DNA from: Flavobacterium sp. 9AF | GTDB taxonomy: Bacteria > Bacteroidota > Bacteroidia > Flavobacteriales > Flavobacteriaceae | Reading direction: 5' to 3' | DNA length: 64,000 nt | Assembly (NCBI RefSeq): GCF_902506265.1 | Contig: NZ_LR733561.1 | Location: 21,273-85,272, forward strand | Shown here: piece by piece, positions 44,303 through 54,137 of the stretch | How positions within the stretch are numbered: the first letter of the stretch is position 1 | Layout of the letters: each line of letters starts with the position of its first letter | The notes under the pieces: generated by a model | Databases searched by the model: none | The model's input: the letters and a program-made list of their open reading frames with translations, nothing else | Told to the model about the DNA's origin: nothing | Made by a program: the position numbers and the translations under genes

Positions 44303-44965
44303 ATGCAAAAAAGTATAGAAACAAGATGGTTGCTCAAGTCAAATGCTTTTGAAACTATTGCTTATTGGTTTAACCAAAATAATGCTGCTTTTAAAAATAA
44401 GGACACTTTCTCTAGACAAGATTATTATTTAAAATTAATTAAAAGCACGCATTTAGGTGTTAAAATTAGAGAACCAAAACTGATTGATGGCGAACAGAAA
44501 TCGAAACTAGAAGTAAAACTACTTATTGAAGATAAAGGACCACAAAAATTCAACAATAATAATCAAGGCATTGTCAATATCTGGGAAAAATACAGTTTTG
44601 AAACTATTGGAAATGACCCTGAAACCGAAAAAATAATTGCTCTTTTTACTTTTAATGGTTTTGACCAAAATGCCTGGATTAAAATTGACAAAGAAAGATT
44701 ACTTCTTAAACTAGACACAACTAAAAATAAAATTGTCTCAGGAGAAACTTTAATTGATGAAGGCAGTGGCATTGAATTAACACGCTTTAAAATTGAAAAT
44801 AAAATCTATTATTCTTTGGGAATCGAAACCTTTTCTTCTGCTAAAAAAGAACAAGAAAATTTCAATCAAACAACCGATTTTATCTTTAATTCCATTAAAA
44901 TATCTGGGCTGGATAGCTTGCAATCGCTTTCGTATCCAGAAATTATTAGCAATCATTTTTTATAA
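44303..44965 (+). CDS. CYTH-like protein (tentative)
   Basis: 220 aa. The order of short basic and acidic strands (SIETRWLLKS, DYYLKLIK, LGVKIREPK, KLEVKLLI, IDKERLLLKL, IELTRFKI) resembles the CYTH tunnel fold that binds triphosphates, but the exact ExExK start is altered to ETRW. No signal peptide. I treat the fold as tentative and give no activity. Confidence 0.5.
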   Translation: MQKSIETRWLLKSNAFETIAYWFNQNNAAFKNKDTFSRQDYYLKLIKSTHLGVKIREPKLIDGEQKSKLEVKLLIEDKGPQKFNNNNQGIVNIWEKYSFETIGNDPETEKIIALFTFNGFDQNAWIKIDKERLLLKLDTTKNKIVSGETLIDEGSGIELTRFKIENKIYYSLGIETFSSAKKEQENFNQTTDFIFNSIKISGLDSLQSLSYPEIISNHFL

Positions 44966-44976
44966 TATTTATTCTC

Positions 44977-45795
44977 ATGAGAACCATACAATACAATAAT
45001 AAAGCACCTGAAGTAGCCGTCTTATGCGATTTACTTGCCCAATTAGGTTATGATCTAATTGTTTCCGATTCTTTTACCTTAGCAGTAGATGTTGTCGTAC
45101 GCGATTTTCAATACAAAAACAATTTAGTGGTAGATGGGATTGTAGGAGTTAAAACTTGGTCAAAACTTTATGAATTAAGTTCTTTTGGCACACATAATAA
45201 TAAATTACTTTCAGAAAAAGACTTACTAGACTTTGCTACAGTATATAATTTAGATTTAGCTTGTGTAAAAGCCGTAAACGAAGTAGAAAGCAGTGGCAAA
45301 GGTTTTTTAGTTAGTGGCAAACCAAAAATTCTTTTTGAAGGGCATATTTTTTGGAAAGAACTCATAAAAAGAGGAATTGACCCTTCTTTATATCTAAATA
45401 CAAGTACAGCAGATGTTTTATACCCTATTTGGACTAAAAAATATTATTTAGGTGGCGATGCCGAATATTCTCGTTTGGAAAAAGCGGTTCAAATGAATGC
45501 CAACCCTATTTTTAAAGAAGCTGCTTATTGTGCTGCATCTTGGGGTTGTTTTCAAATTATGGGCTTTAATGCTGTGCCAATGGGTTATTCTTCTGTTGCT
45601 AATTTTGTAGAAAAGATGTATCTTAGTGAAAAAGAACACCTTTTTGCTTTTGGTTTATTTTTAAAAGCCAATCATTTGATTCCTTATTTACAAAATAAAG
45701 ATTGGGTTGGTTTTGCTTCACGTTATAATGGATTGGGTTATAAAGCCAACAAATATGATGAAAAATTGGCCAATGCGTATCAAAAATATTCTTAA
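44977..45795 (+). CDS. N-acetylmuramidase (DUF3380) with peptidoglycan-binding domain
   Basis: 272 aa. Residues 1-65 are a PG_binding_1-like module (VAVLCDLLAQLGYDL, DGIVGVKTWSKL). Residues about 80-272 are an N-acetylmuramidase domain like those of phage endolysins, with the likely catalytic Glu in VNEVESSGKGF (Glu102 or Glu104) and the family string CAASWGCFQIMGFNA. No signal peptide, as in phage endolysins. It would cut the glycan backbone of peptidoglycan. In this neighbourhood it may be the cell-wall-opening element of a delivery system or an effector. No phage structural genes are visible. Confidence 0.88.
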   Translation: MRTIQYNNKAPEVAVLCDLLAQLGYDLIVSDSFTLAVDVVVRDFQYKNNLVVDGIVGVKTWSKLYELSSFGTHNNKLLSEKDLLDFATVYNLDLACVKAVNEVESSGKGFLVSGKPKILFEGHIFWKELIKRGIDPSLYLNTSTADVLYPIWTKKYYLGGDAEYSRLEKAVQMNANPIFKEAAYCAASWGCFQIMGFNAVPMGYSSVANFVEKMYLSEKEHLFAFGLFLKANHLIPYLQNKDWVGFASRYNGLGYKANKYDEKLANAYQKYS

Positions 45796-45804
45796 AAAAA
45801 TGAT

Positions 45805-46179
45805 ATGAGTTATCAAATAGAACAAATGATTACTACTTTATCGAATAAAGTATTGCGATTACAAAACGTAAAAAGCGACAACGATTATTCTGGTGGCGGC
45901 TGGTATGAAGATATTTCTTATGCCATGTTCTTATATGGCGATTTTACCTTTAAATATGTTGTTGAAACGTTTAGGAGTATTAGTGGTGGTGGTTTATCTA
46001 TGCCTTATCAAAACAGAGAAGAACATTTTGGGAATTGGAAAATTACGTATGAAAATTTTACCACCTATATCACTTTTACCTTTGAAGATTATTCGCAACA
46101 AAAATATGAAACCCAAAATTTAGGCACTGGTTTACAAAAAATGGGCGAGCATACTTGGAATCGTTACCTTATCACATAA
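45805..46179 (+). CDS. Unknown small protein following the muramidase
   Basis: 124 aa, no signal peptide, rich in aromatic residues (YEDISYAMFLYGDFTFKYV; YITFTFEDYSQQKYE). It begins 9 bases after the muramidase gene and ends the plus-strand cluster. It could be the immunity protein or a partner of the muramidase; nothing in the sequence settles this. Confidence 0.6.
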   Translation: MSYQIEQMITTLSNKVLRLQNVKSDNDYSGGGWYEDISYAMFLYGDFTFKYVVETFRSISGGGLSMPYQNREEHFGNWKITYENFTTYITFTFEDYSQQKYETQNLGTGLQKMGEHTWNRYLIT

Positions 46180-46247
46180 AAAAGAAAAATTAAAAACCCA
46201 GATAGCACATTCTATGATAAAATACACACTCGCGTTTTAATTTTTTA

Positions 46248-46315
46248 AAAAAAGCTGTGACATTTTTTTTTTGTGACAAAATTTTTTGCCACAATTACTT
46301 TTGTCACAGTTTTTT
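46248..46315. terminator. Compound inverted repeat at a convergent gene end
   Basis: ctgtgac (46255-46261) pairs with gtcacag (46303-46309), flanked by A and T runs. Inside is a second stem, tgtgacaaaa / ttttgccaca, with one mismatch. It lies in the 477-base gap between the plus- and minus-strand halves of the island and probably stops one or both. Confidence 0.55.
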
Positions 46316-46496
46316 GATAGTTCAGCTCTGATTTCTTTTGAATAAATTTAATACTTTTTTAAAACACAAAGTAAAGGCGAATTTGCAATACTAGCCTACA
46401 ATAGAAATGATATTAAATCTAACACATTAAATATGAAAATAATCATCAAAATAATATAAACAACATAAAAAAATATGGAATAATTATTATATAAAG

Positions 46497-46527
46497 AGTC
46501 CTATTATTGTAAACCAATAACAGGACT
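46497..46527. other. Hairpin with repeated surroundings in the convergent gap
   Basis: agtcctattattg pairs with caataacaggact (one mismatch) around taaac. The string ttgtaaacc plus a partial copy of the arm recurs at about 46537-46557. No coding sequence is visible between 46180 and 46656. Confidence 0.45.
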
Positions 46528-46656
46528 AGAAATGAGTTGTAAACCTATAGTAGGATTAAGTATAAAAAGGTAAACTTATTTTAAGCAAGGCATTCTTATA
46601 TTAATTTTTCTTATATATATCTATTAAAAATATCAAGTGTTAGTCGGAAGTTTATC

Positions 46657-47073
46657 TTAATCATTTTCTTCTGTTATGCTTAAATATACCGGCTTGTTTT
46701 CTTGCAGACATTCTTCACAAATTTTGTAAGTTCTATAAAAAGAATCTATCCTATTATCCTGTATATTTTTGCCAAAAGGTGTTCCATTTAATCCTATTTT
46801 ATGTCCTAAAAATTCAATTTCTGTTCTTTCATTAGGCTCAAAAACTCTTGTAGATAATAATTCTTTGATTTTATTTTCAACATGTTGTTTTAGCTCTAAA
46901 ACTTCCTCAATTGTTAATGCTTCATCTTTAAATTTTTCTTTTCCAATTCGAGTCAAAATTTTTCTTGGAACAGCATCATTGTCTTCTCCAAAAGTCTGAT
47001 ACCTGTTTTTGTGTATTCTTAAAAATTCATCGAAAGATTTATTAAATCTAATTGTATTAGTTATGTGTATCAT
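46657..47073 (-). CDS. Putative immunity protein of the 884-aa toxin
   Basis: 138 aa, cytoplasmic, highly charged. It begins 5 bases after the 884-aa gene, the position of an immunity gene. C-terminal ICEECLQENKPVY has a Cys pair. No known immunity family is recognised, and the assignment rests on position, size and charge. Confidence 0.55.
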   Translation of the reverse strand: MIHITNTIRFNKSFDEFLRIHKNRYQTFGEDNDAVPRKILTRIGKEKFKDEALTIEEVLELKQHVENKIKELLSTRVFEPNERTEIEFLGHKIGLNGTPFGKNIQDNRIDSFYRTYKICEECLQENKPVYLSITEEND

Positions 47074-47078
47074 ATTTT

Positions 47079-49733
47079 TTATTGTAAAAAATTAATTTGA
47101 ACTTTATCTCTAGTAACAATATTATGATTAATATTGGTTCTTACTTTGGTAAAACCAAACTTTTTAGCTTGTTTTCCAGCAAAGGTTTCAAAAGCAGCTT
47201 GCTCATATGACATTCCTTTATCAAATGCTTTCCAAAACTGATTTAAGTTTATAGATTGCCCACCGTAATCAGTATAAGCATTCGATTTTTCCCATATACT
47301 AACAGTTCCATCTACTTTTCCATATTTTTTTGCTCTTAAGAAATACTTTAATCCATCTTCATAAATAATCTGTCCTATTCCTGAAAGTTTATTAGTGATC
47401 TCTTTTGGAATATTAAAATCCCCATAAAGCAAGTGTTCACCATTTTTAATAGGCAAATCATTTAATTTGTATTTGTCATCTAATAATTTCATATAGCATT
47501 TTATGTCAATTTCTTTTCCTTTTTGAATAAGCTTATAGTATAATTCATTTCGATTAGGGGATCGGGAAAGTTGCCCAATATTGTTACCCAATTCATCTAT
47601 TAAAGTAAATAACATTTTTACTCCAGATTTTGGTGCTTGACCCAATAACTCAGCATCTTTCAAAGATATTACTTTTCTTCTATTTATAATGTTCTCACAA
47701 ACTTCAAAAAACTTGTCTTTATGATTTAAATTTTTAATAATATCCTTACTAGCTTTTGCGAAATCTAATGAATTAGCTCTTATAATAGCTTCATCCTTAT
47801 ATATTAAAGCTATTTGTTCTTCTACTTTTTGTTTCGTTTTTACTTCTCCAGTGACAATTATAACTCCTTTTTTTAAAAGCTCACCAACTTTCAAATCATT
47901 TAAAACACCTTTTGTTGCTAAAATTAATTCTGTCTCATTAGCAAAGAATTTTACCGTGTTTTTAGTAAAGCTCGCAATTTCAATTTCTAGAATCACCTTT
48001 AAAACACATGCTCTTAAAAAATTAAGTGCATTAAAATTTTTTGCTGTTTTTGCTAGAAGTAATAGTTTAGCACCTCCTTTTAATATTCCATTTATTGCTG
48101 CTGGACCAGCTGAGACTATTCCACCAACAAGATAGATTTTTTCCCAGCTTGCTAGAAACTCTGCTCCACCTTCTAATTGTAAAATTTCTTCCTTAAAGGT
48201 TTGAACAGCAACATCTGTAGTCGCAAGACCAACATCTGCAATTGCTAAAGCTAAAACACCTGGGTTCCCAGTTGTTGCAATGGCAATAACACCTAAAACA
48301 ATTGCTAAAACATCAAAACCTATTCTAATGTTTTTTTCAATTTCTTGAATTTCAACTTCGTCAGAAAGTGCTTTTATGTAAATGGCAGGAACTAATTTTG
48401 GAGCACTGTCTTTTGAATCTACATCGAGAAGATAAACCATTTCTAAAGGATGATACATTGCTCCATAATCTAATGGCAATTCATCTTTAAAAGGTGTATA
48501 ATCGGCACCAAATAAAGGTATAAGTCGTAATTGTTGAATAAAAAACTCATCCTCTTTTTCATTATTTCCAATACTAGTTACATTAGCATCATATTTATAT
48601 TCTTCTCCATAAAAAAAAGTTTTATCAGTAATAGTTAATTCTTTAAAACCATTAGAAGCACATAAAGCATATAGTAGGTTACTAAAAATTATGCGATTAC
48701 TCATTTGTTGTTCTTCAAAAAAAGAACTACCATCTAAATTTTTATAAATTCTTTTTACAAATGCTGGATTAGCTTTAAATTTATCAAATAATATGTTAGA
48801 TTTACCATACGCTTTCATAACGTTTATAAGAGCAGAACTTCCATCTCTCCAACCACTAAACAAACCATCATCATCATAATCTGTTAAAACATTGATATGC
48901 TCCCAAAGTATTTCTTCATTAAGTAAGGATAAAATATTTTTTAAAGCAAAATCGGGCATGTTCTCATAAAGAAATTTCAATTCACTCGCTTCTTTTGAGT
49001 TTTTTAATTTGTCTGCAAAAACCTTTGTTATTTTATCTTCTAAAAAAGTTTCTCTTCCAATTTGAGATACAATAGCAACAAAATCGTTTAGTTTTTCTGT
49101 TTCAATAATGATTGCTTTATACATGTCATTTAAAACATAATCATTGTCAATTTCTGGAGTAATACTAAAATCTCTTTTATCAATTGCATCTGTGTAAATA
49201 AAACTGATTTGAAAATTCAAAGATTCGTTTTTTTCATCAATTTTAAAACGAAATCCAGGATTGATAAAATCTACTTTACAAGCTCTAGTATTTAAACGTA
49301 TCTTTAATGCTGCGGTTTCTCTTTTTCCTTGAGCATTCTCATATTGATAAGGAATAGTTTGTTCATGCTCAGTAATCAAACGAGGTCCCAATCCATCTCC
49401 ACTTAAAATTAATGTGGTTGTTGGTAAGTTTTTAGTATATTCCTTATAGTGAAAGAAAAAATCATCTGAATTTGAATTTACTTTTAAATCTTCTATTAGT
49501 TTTTTACTATTTAAAGCGCTTCTATAAAATTCATCTTTATACTCACCACATTTTTCTATTTGATTTCCAAATTTATTATCAAATGTAATCACTTCAAAAC
49601 TTCTGCTTGAATTTGAATTGATTAAAGGAAGTGTTCTTTGAAGCGACCCTGCTTGTTGTTTTAAATCTAAAAACTGCAATCCTTGCAAAAGCTTTTGGCT
49701 TTCTATATCATATTCATCAAATGTGTTTGCCAT
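47079..49733 (-). CDS. Putative polymorphic toxin (884 aa)
   Basis: No signal peptide. The N-terminal 470 residues are soluble and unfamiliar. Residues about 475-515 form a hydrophobic glycine/alanine-rich segment (VLGVIAIATTGNPGVLALAI), often seen before the toxin part. A pre-toxin-like VSAGPAAINGILKGGAKLLLL follows, and the C-terminal 150 residues (GEHLLYGDFNIPKEI ... GVFETFAGKQAKKFGF-like end) are the likely toxin. Followed 5 bases later by a small candidate immunity gene. This arrangement is typical of a polymorphic toxin. The toxin activity is not recognised. Confidence 0.6.
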   Translation of the reverse strand: MANTFDEYDIESQKLLQGLQFLDLKQQAGSLQRTLPLINSNSSRSFEVITFDNKFGNQIEKCGEYKDEFYRSALNSKKLIEDLKVNSNSDDFFFHYKEYTKNLPTTTLILSGDGLGPRLITEHEQTIPYQYENAQGKRETAALKIRLNTRACKVDFINPGFRFKIDEKNESLNFQISFIYTDAIDKRDFSITPEIDNDYVLNDMYKAIIIETEKLNDFVAIVSQIGRETFLEDKITKVFADKLKNSKEASELKFLYENMPDFALKNILSLLNEEILWEHINVLTDYDDDGLFSGWRDGSSALINVMKAYGKSNILFDKFKANPAFVKRIYKNLDGSSFFEEQQMSNRIIFSNLLYALCASNGFKELTITDKTFFYGEEYKYDANVTSIGNNEKEDEFFIQQLRLIPLFGADYTPFKDELPLDYGAMYHPLEMVYLLDVDSKDSAPKLVPAIYIKALSDEVEIQEIEKNIRIGFDVLAIVLGVIAIATTGNPGVLALAIADVGLATTDVAVQTFKEEILQLEGGAEFLASWEKIYLVGGIVSAGPAAINGILKGGAKLLLLAKTAKNFNALNFLRACVLKVILEIEIASFTKNTVKFFANETELILATKGVLNDLKVGELLKKGVIIVTGEVKTKQKVEEQIALIYKDEAIIRANSLDFAKASKDIIKNLNHKDKFFEVCENIINRRKVISLKDAELLGQAPKSGVKMLFTLIDELGNNIGQLSRSPNRNELYYKLIQKGKEIDIKCYMKLLDDKYKLNDLPIKNGEHLLYGDFNIPKEITNKLSGIGQIIYEDGLKYFLRAKKYGKVDGTVSIWEKSNAYTDYGGQSINLNQFWKAFDKGMSYEQAAFETFAGKQAKKFGFTKVRTNINHNIVTRDKVQINFLQ

Positions 49734-50088
49734 AAGTTTTAATTTTAGTTATTTCTAATTTGTTTGTTGGAAATAATTCAAGAAGAGGCACATTGCGTTT
49801 TTCAAAGTGATTTATTTTTTCTTGTGTTGTAACTAATAAATCTATATGGTAATTTAAATCTCTTGTCCATATATGCGTATTCGTTATAGGAAAATCACAT
49901 ATTATAACAACATCCCAGTCTTTTCCATTTAATTTTTCCCAATTTTCAATAGGTGTTCTTGCTCTACTTCCATAAAGTACAATTTTTCTTACTGGAGTAA
50001 TGTCTTCTATTTTTCTTCTTAATTCATTAAGAATATATGGCAACACTAACTCGTGCTGCCATATACTTTCCATCTTTACTTGACTCAT
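49717..50088 (-). CDS. MNT-like nucleotidyltransferase domain protein
   Basis: 123 aa. The Pol-beta-superfamily NTase core is present: LYGSRARTP (GSx10), Asp pair in KDWDVVII, and a third acidic residue in YHIDLLV. It lacks the MNT-HEPN partner. The start overlaps the stop of the upstream 1350-aa gene (ATGA) and its end overlaps the start of the 884-aa gene by 17 bases, so all three are translationally coupled. It may modify a partner (adenylylation or uridylylation) as an activity switch, but this is inference. Confidence 0.75.
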   Translation of the reverse strand: MSQVKMESIWQHELVLPYILNELRRKIEDITPVRKIVLYGSRARTPIENWEKLNGKDWDVVIICDFPITNTHIWTRDLNYHIDLLVTTQEKINHFEKRNVPLLELFPTNKLEITKIKTYGKHI

Positions 50089-53000
50089 ATTAGGAATCTT
50101 GAAATTGGGAAAAGGTTTGTTTCGCTAGGAAGACTTAAAGGAACTCTAGCTTTATCCTGAATTCTAGCGTCTATATAATCATACTTTCCTATTTTTACCA
50201 AAGCATCATCTTCAACAATTAATCTTATAGTATCAAACATAGGATCATCACCTGGTTTTGTAAACACAAAATCTTTAATTTTACTTGTATCAATTGTGAA
50301 TGTAATTCCATCTGTTGCGCCTGTGTTTGAGATGGCTATTTTCGCTGTAACACCGTTAATTAACGATAACTGTTTTGCTAATTCATTAAAAATTACAGCA
50401 CTTCTGGTACTACTCAACCAATTGGCATCTCTATTTATGGTTATGGTTTGTCCCATACATTCATAAATTTTTGGGAAATTATTATCCGCATCGTGATCTC
50501 CTATGGTTTGAAACATACGATTGTCCATCCCTTCAAAAGTAAACTCAATAAATTTAGTCTCTTCTTGATTTAATTGAGAATTACTAATAACAAAATTCGA
50601 ATTACATGGTATAGCATCTGGGTCTTCGAACGTGTCACTATTTACATCATCACAATTGCAAGGAAGTGCCTTTTCAACTTTTAAACCAATACTATCTGCT
50701 TGTAATATAGTTAATGATGTAGGAACTCGTGTAATCCAAGCCTTACCTTCTTTTTGCCCTAAAGGTTCTCTTAATTCATCTACAATAGACATGAATAATT
50801 CATCTTCAATAACGGGTACTTCACCACCATTCCAAATTTGCCCTGTTTGCATATAATAACGAACTGCTTCTTCAAAACCTGGACGAACTGTAACCACAAC
50901 TCTTGCCATACCCGCTTGCATGAAGTTTCTAAACAATGGATCATTAGAATCATCATATTGATACAACGTTGCCCATTCCGAGCGATTACCCCAATAATAT
51001 GGATATAAATTATATGACATAATATCCCATTCGAAAGCTTGTTCCATAAACTTTACGAACGCTGCATAATCGTCTAATTCTTTTCCAAGATTTACTTCTG
51101 TATTACCAAAATTTCCTACAGCAGTAGCATTACCTACAATTTTAAATAAATTACTTTTCCCGTAGGTGTTTTTGGCTAATGGGTTTTGATCAATTAAATA
51201 GGAAATACAGTTTTTACGTAAAATCTTGTTTTCAAATTCACGATAGAAACCTGGGTTTGTTCCTTTTATTTGAATACCCGTTGCTTTTTCTTCTGCCAAT
51301 TTTTCGTTATAAACAGTTAATGCATCTTCATAAGCATCTATAATAGCTTTAAATGTTTCTTGTTGCCATTTTTTTCTTGCTTCACTTGTTAATTCGCATT
51401 TTATTTCCACATTTACACTTCCAGAATGATGTCCCATAACGGAATATGAAATAGGAATAACACCATTAAAACTCGACACTGGATAATAAACTCCTTTACT
51501 CTGTAATTTTTTACTTCCTGCAATAACCGCCAAACCATAACCTGGTTCAGATGGATAATACCAATCCGCAGTTACGCCAATAGCATTATAACCTTCTGGT
51601 AATTTCACTTCTTCATTTCCAGCTGCAACTTCTTCCCATTCTGCTCCCATAGTTTCTGGAGTGGTAAATGAGAATGATTTTCCAATACTTAAGTAGGTTG
51701 CCGGAGCAAGTGTTACCTCAACATTGTATTTTGCTGCCCAATGTTTAAGTGTTACTTCTGTAACTTTTGAATAATCAGCCAAATTGTTATTTAATGCTTT
51801 TCTTGGATCTTCAGGTTCAATAAGTAAAGACATTTGTTGTTTATTCTCCTGCATTCCTAAAGAGTGTAATTTAGCTGGTTGAGGAACCATAAATTCAAAC
51901 ATCAAACGCTTGCCATAGTTTACAATTTGATTTTTAAATAATTTATCCACCCATCTGAATACTCCTACTACATGTTTATCTCCTTTTGTGTTATCAAAAC
52001 CATGTTTGTTATTTTCTTCAAATTCTTCAACAATCTTATTAATTCGTTCCTCTTTAACTTTACTAACAATTCTGTCTAAAGCAGATTCTGTAATTTCCTT
52101 TGCTTGTGTTACAGCTTGTCTAGTACTTTCTTCTTTTGAATTATGAGTGGCATAATTTACTCCTGTTGAAAAACCAATTTCACTTCCAAAAGCTTTAAAA
52201 CTCCCATTAAAATTTGCAAATGCACTAAAATCTTTACTTTCTTGTAATACTTTAGCCACTTCGCTTTGCATATCAAATCTTGAAGTACTGCTTGTGTCTG
52301 TTAAATGTTCTCTTTCTGTTTCTGAAGAGGTAGTAACGGTATTCTCACTTCTTCGTAACCTTCTCGTGGCTTTTTCCTTATATTCACGAGCCATAATGTT
52401 CTCGATATGGGCAACGTCACCTTCAACATAGCATTGTGTACTCTGCTCTACTTTTTTATAGTCTGCAATTCCCAATTGTTTCACTCCAAATCCACTTGGA
52501 ATAAAAGGAGATTCATTTCCACTACCTAATTGGGTGTCATCTCCATTATCTCCTTCGTCTAATGATGTTATTAATGTTCCTGATGAACACAAACTCAATT
52601 TAAATTCAGGAATTGAAAACTTTTTAACCACTCCATTCGTAAAAGTAATTTCCCCGCTAAATGATTGCAATAAACTTTCTTCAGCTAATAATGGAAGTCC
52701 TATTGCCATATTTTTAAAGAAAATAGTATTTCCTATTCTAGATAAGGCATACGTATTTTGTCCATGATTCGCATAATTATTTCCATCAGATCTTACTAAA
52801 GAATAATTAAAACTTGCTACATTCCAAGTATCGTCTGGCACTGCAATAGACAAATCTGAATTATATCTAGCAATCGACCCCATTAAGGTTTTACTAACTG
52901 GTTTTGAACAAATTTGAAATCCAAAAAGTGTCGTTGGAACAGGTATAACAAGAGGTATTAATATTCCTCCCACACTTACAAGAGTATTCTCAGATGAAGA

Positions 53001-54137
53001 AGTATTAGATGAAATAATTTCATTATTGGTTGCTATATTAGATGATATATAACCTGTTAATTCATTGAAATCATTATAATCGTCAGATAATGTTAATACA
53101 CTAGGTTGAATAAGTCGTTCTTTTACATTAGTATCTACAACTTCAGAATATTTGCCTGTTATTTCCAATAAAGCTTCAAAACTTTCAGGGGTTAATCTAG
53201 CTTCTAATTCTTTTAAATCTAATGGATCTCTAAAATTGAACTCAAATTCTGGAATTATAGGAGTAGGAACAGTTGGTGGTTGATTACATGGATCTTTAGG
53301 ATCATAAACTACATTAGGATCTTTTATAGCACACCAATCCTTTTTTGCACTTTCTAAATCATTTTTATACTGTTCTAAAATAGGTTTTACAATATCTTCA
53401 TGATTTTTTTCGGCTAACGACAATGCACTATTATATTCTTTCTGAAAATTCTTGCTTATCGCTTTTAATTCGTTTTCTAATTTTTGATATCTTCCATTTT
53501 CATACTCAGTCTGTGCAATTACTTGCTGTTTTATCATCTCCTCTTGTGGATATGTTTTTTTAATCACTTCTTCTGAAGCCATCATTTTAGCTACACCACT
53601 TTCAGAAGCAATGGCATTGTCTTCAACAAATAAGGCTTTTGGTAAGACAACTTTTGCATTTACTAATGTTTTTGTTAGTACTTCATCACCATTAAATTTT
53701 ACGACTAAATGATTGGCTTGTAACAATTGAAGTAATCTCTCTTTAGCATAAAAATCGCTTTGAGTTACCGTTTGATAAAAAAGATTATCCCAAAGATTAG
53801 ATAAAACATTTAAATCCGTTATTGCATTTACACCCGCCATTTTTTGAGTTAAATCGTTAGTATCAAAAGACAAACGGTTTTTAGCAATCCATATTGATAA
53901 CTCGGTTAGCTTTGCATTTACAGCTTTTATTTCTTGTATTGTTAATGGAGTAAAAGTTTTAGCAATTTGCTTTAATTCATTCCATTTAAAAGTTTTATCT
54001 TTTACTATATCAAATACTCCTGAAGGAATATTTTTTTCTCTAAAGATAAATCTATCATTTTGTTTTTCTTCATCAGCCAATTGTGGTGATCTCATCGAAA
54101 CAAATCTAAAAAGTGTGTTTTTGTTTTCTGTGCTCAT
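50085..54137 (-). CDS. Very large unrecognised protein (1350 aa) heading the toxin operon
   Basis: No signal peptide or membrane segment except a hydrophobic GGILIPLVIPVPTTLFGF near residue 395. N-terminal 260 residues are helical and probably coiled (KYQKLENELKAISKNFQ-like). A Pro/Asp-rich linker follows, then a beta-rich middle, a second helical region at about 690-720, and a C-terminal beta part with several Cys (CNCDDVNSD). Its size, the first-gene position and its coupling to an NTase and a candidate toxin suggest a structural or carrier role. I do not recognise the family. Confidence 0.65.
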   Translation of the reverse strand: MSTENKNTLFRFVSMRSPQLADEEKQNDRFIFREKNIPSGVFDIVKDKTFKWNELKQIAKTFTPLTIQEIKAVNAKLTELSIWIAKNRLSFDTNDLTQKMAGVNAITDLNVLSNLWDNLFYQTVTQSDFYAKERLLQLLQANHLVVKFNGDEVLTKTLVNAKVVLPKALFVEDNAIASESGVAKMMASEEVIKKTYPQEEMIKQQVIAQTEYENGRYQKLENELKAISKNFQKEYNSALSLAEKNHEDIVKPILEQYKNDLESAKKDWCAIKDPNVVYDPKDPCNQPPTVPTPIIPEFEFNFRDPLDLKELEARLTPESFEALLEITGKYSEVVDTNVKERLIQPSVLTLSDDYNDFNELTGYISSNIATNNEIISSNTSSSENTLVSVGGILIPLVIPVPTTLFGFQICSKPVSKTLMGSIARYNSDLSIAVPDDTWNVASFNYSLVRSDGNNYANHGQNTYALSRIGNTIFFKNMAIGLPLLAEESLLQSFSGEITFTNGVVKKFSIPEFKLSLCSSGTLITSLDEGDNGDDTQLGSGNESPFIPSGFGVKQLGIADYKKVEQSTQCYVEGDVAHIENIMAREYKEKATRRLRRSENTVTTSSETEREHLTDTSSTSRFDMQSEVAKVLQESKDFSAFANFNGSFKAFGSEIGFSTGVNYATHNSKEESTRQAVTQAKEITESALDRIVSKVKEERINKIVEEFEENNKHGFDNTKGDKHVVGVFRWVDKLFKNQIVNYGKRLMFEFMVPQPAKLHSLGMQENKQQMSLLIEPEDPRKALNNNLADYSKVTEVTLKHWAAKYNVEVTLAPATYLSIGKSFSFTTPETMGAEWEEVAAGNEEVKLPEGYNAIGVTADWYYPSEPGYGLAVIAGSKKLQSKGVYYPVSSFNGVIPISYSVMGHHSGSVNVEIKCELTSEARKKWQQETFKAIIDAYEDALTVYNEKLAEEKATGIQIKGTNPGFYREFENKILRKNCISYLIDQNPLAKNTYGKSNLFKIVGNATAVGNFGNTEVNLGKELDDYAAFVKFMEQAFEWDIMSYNLYPYYWGNRSEWATLYQYDDSNDPLFRNFMQAGMARVVVTVRPGFEEAVRYYMQTGQIWNGGEVPVIEDELFMSIVDELREPLGQKEGKAWITRVPTSLTILQADSIGLKVEKALPCNCDDVNSDTFEDPDAIPCNSNFVISNSQLNQEETKFIEFTFEGMDNRMFQTIGDHDADNNFPKIYECMGQTITINRDANWLSSTRSAVIFNELAKQLSLINGVTAKIAISNTGATDGITFTIDTSKIKDFVFTKPGDDPMFDTIRLIVEDDALVKIGKYDYIDARIQDKARVPLSLPSETNLFPISRFLI

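Noticed and set aside
44977..45795. Prophage indicated by the endolysin-like muramidase
   Set aside because: No capsid, tail, terminase, integrase or holin genes are in the surroundings.
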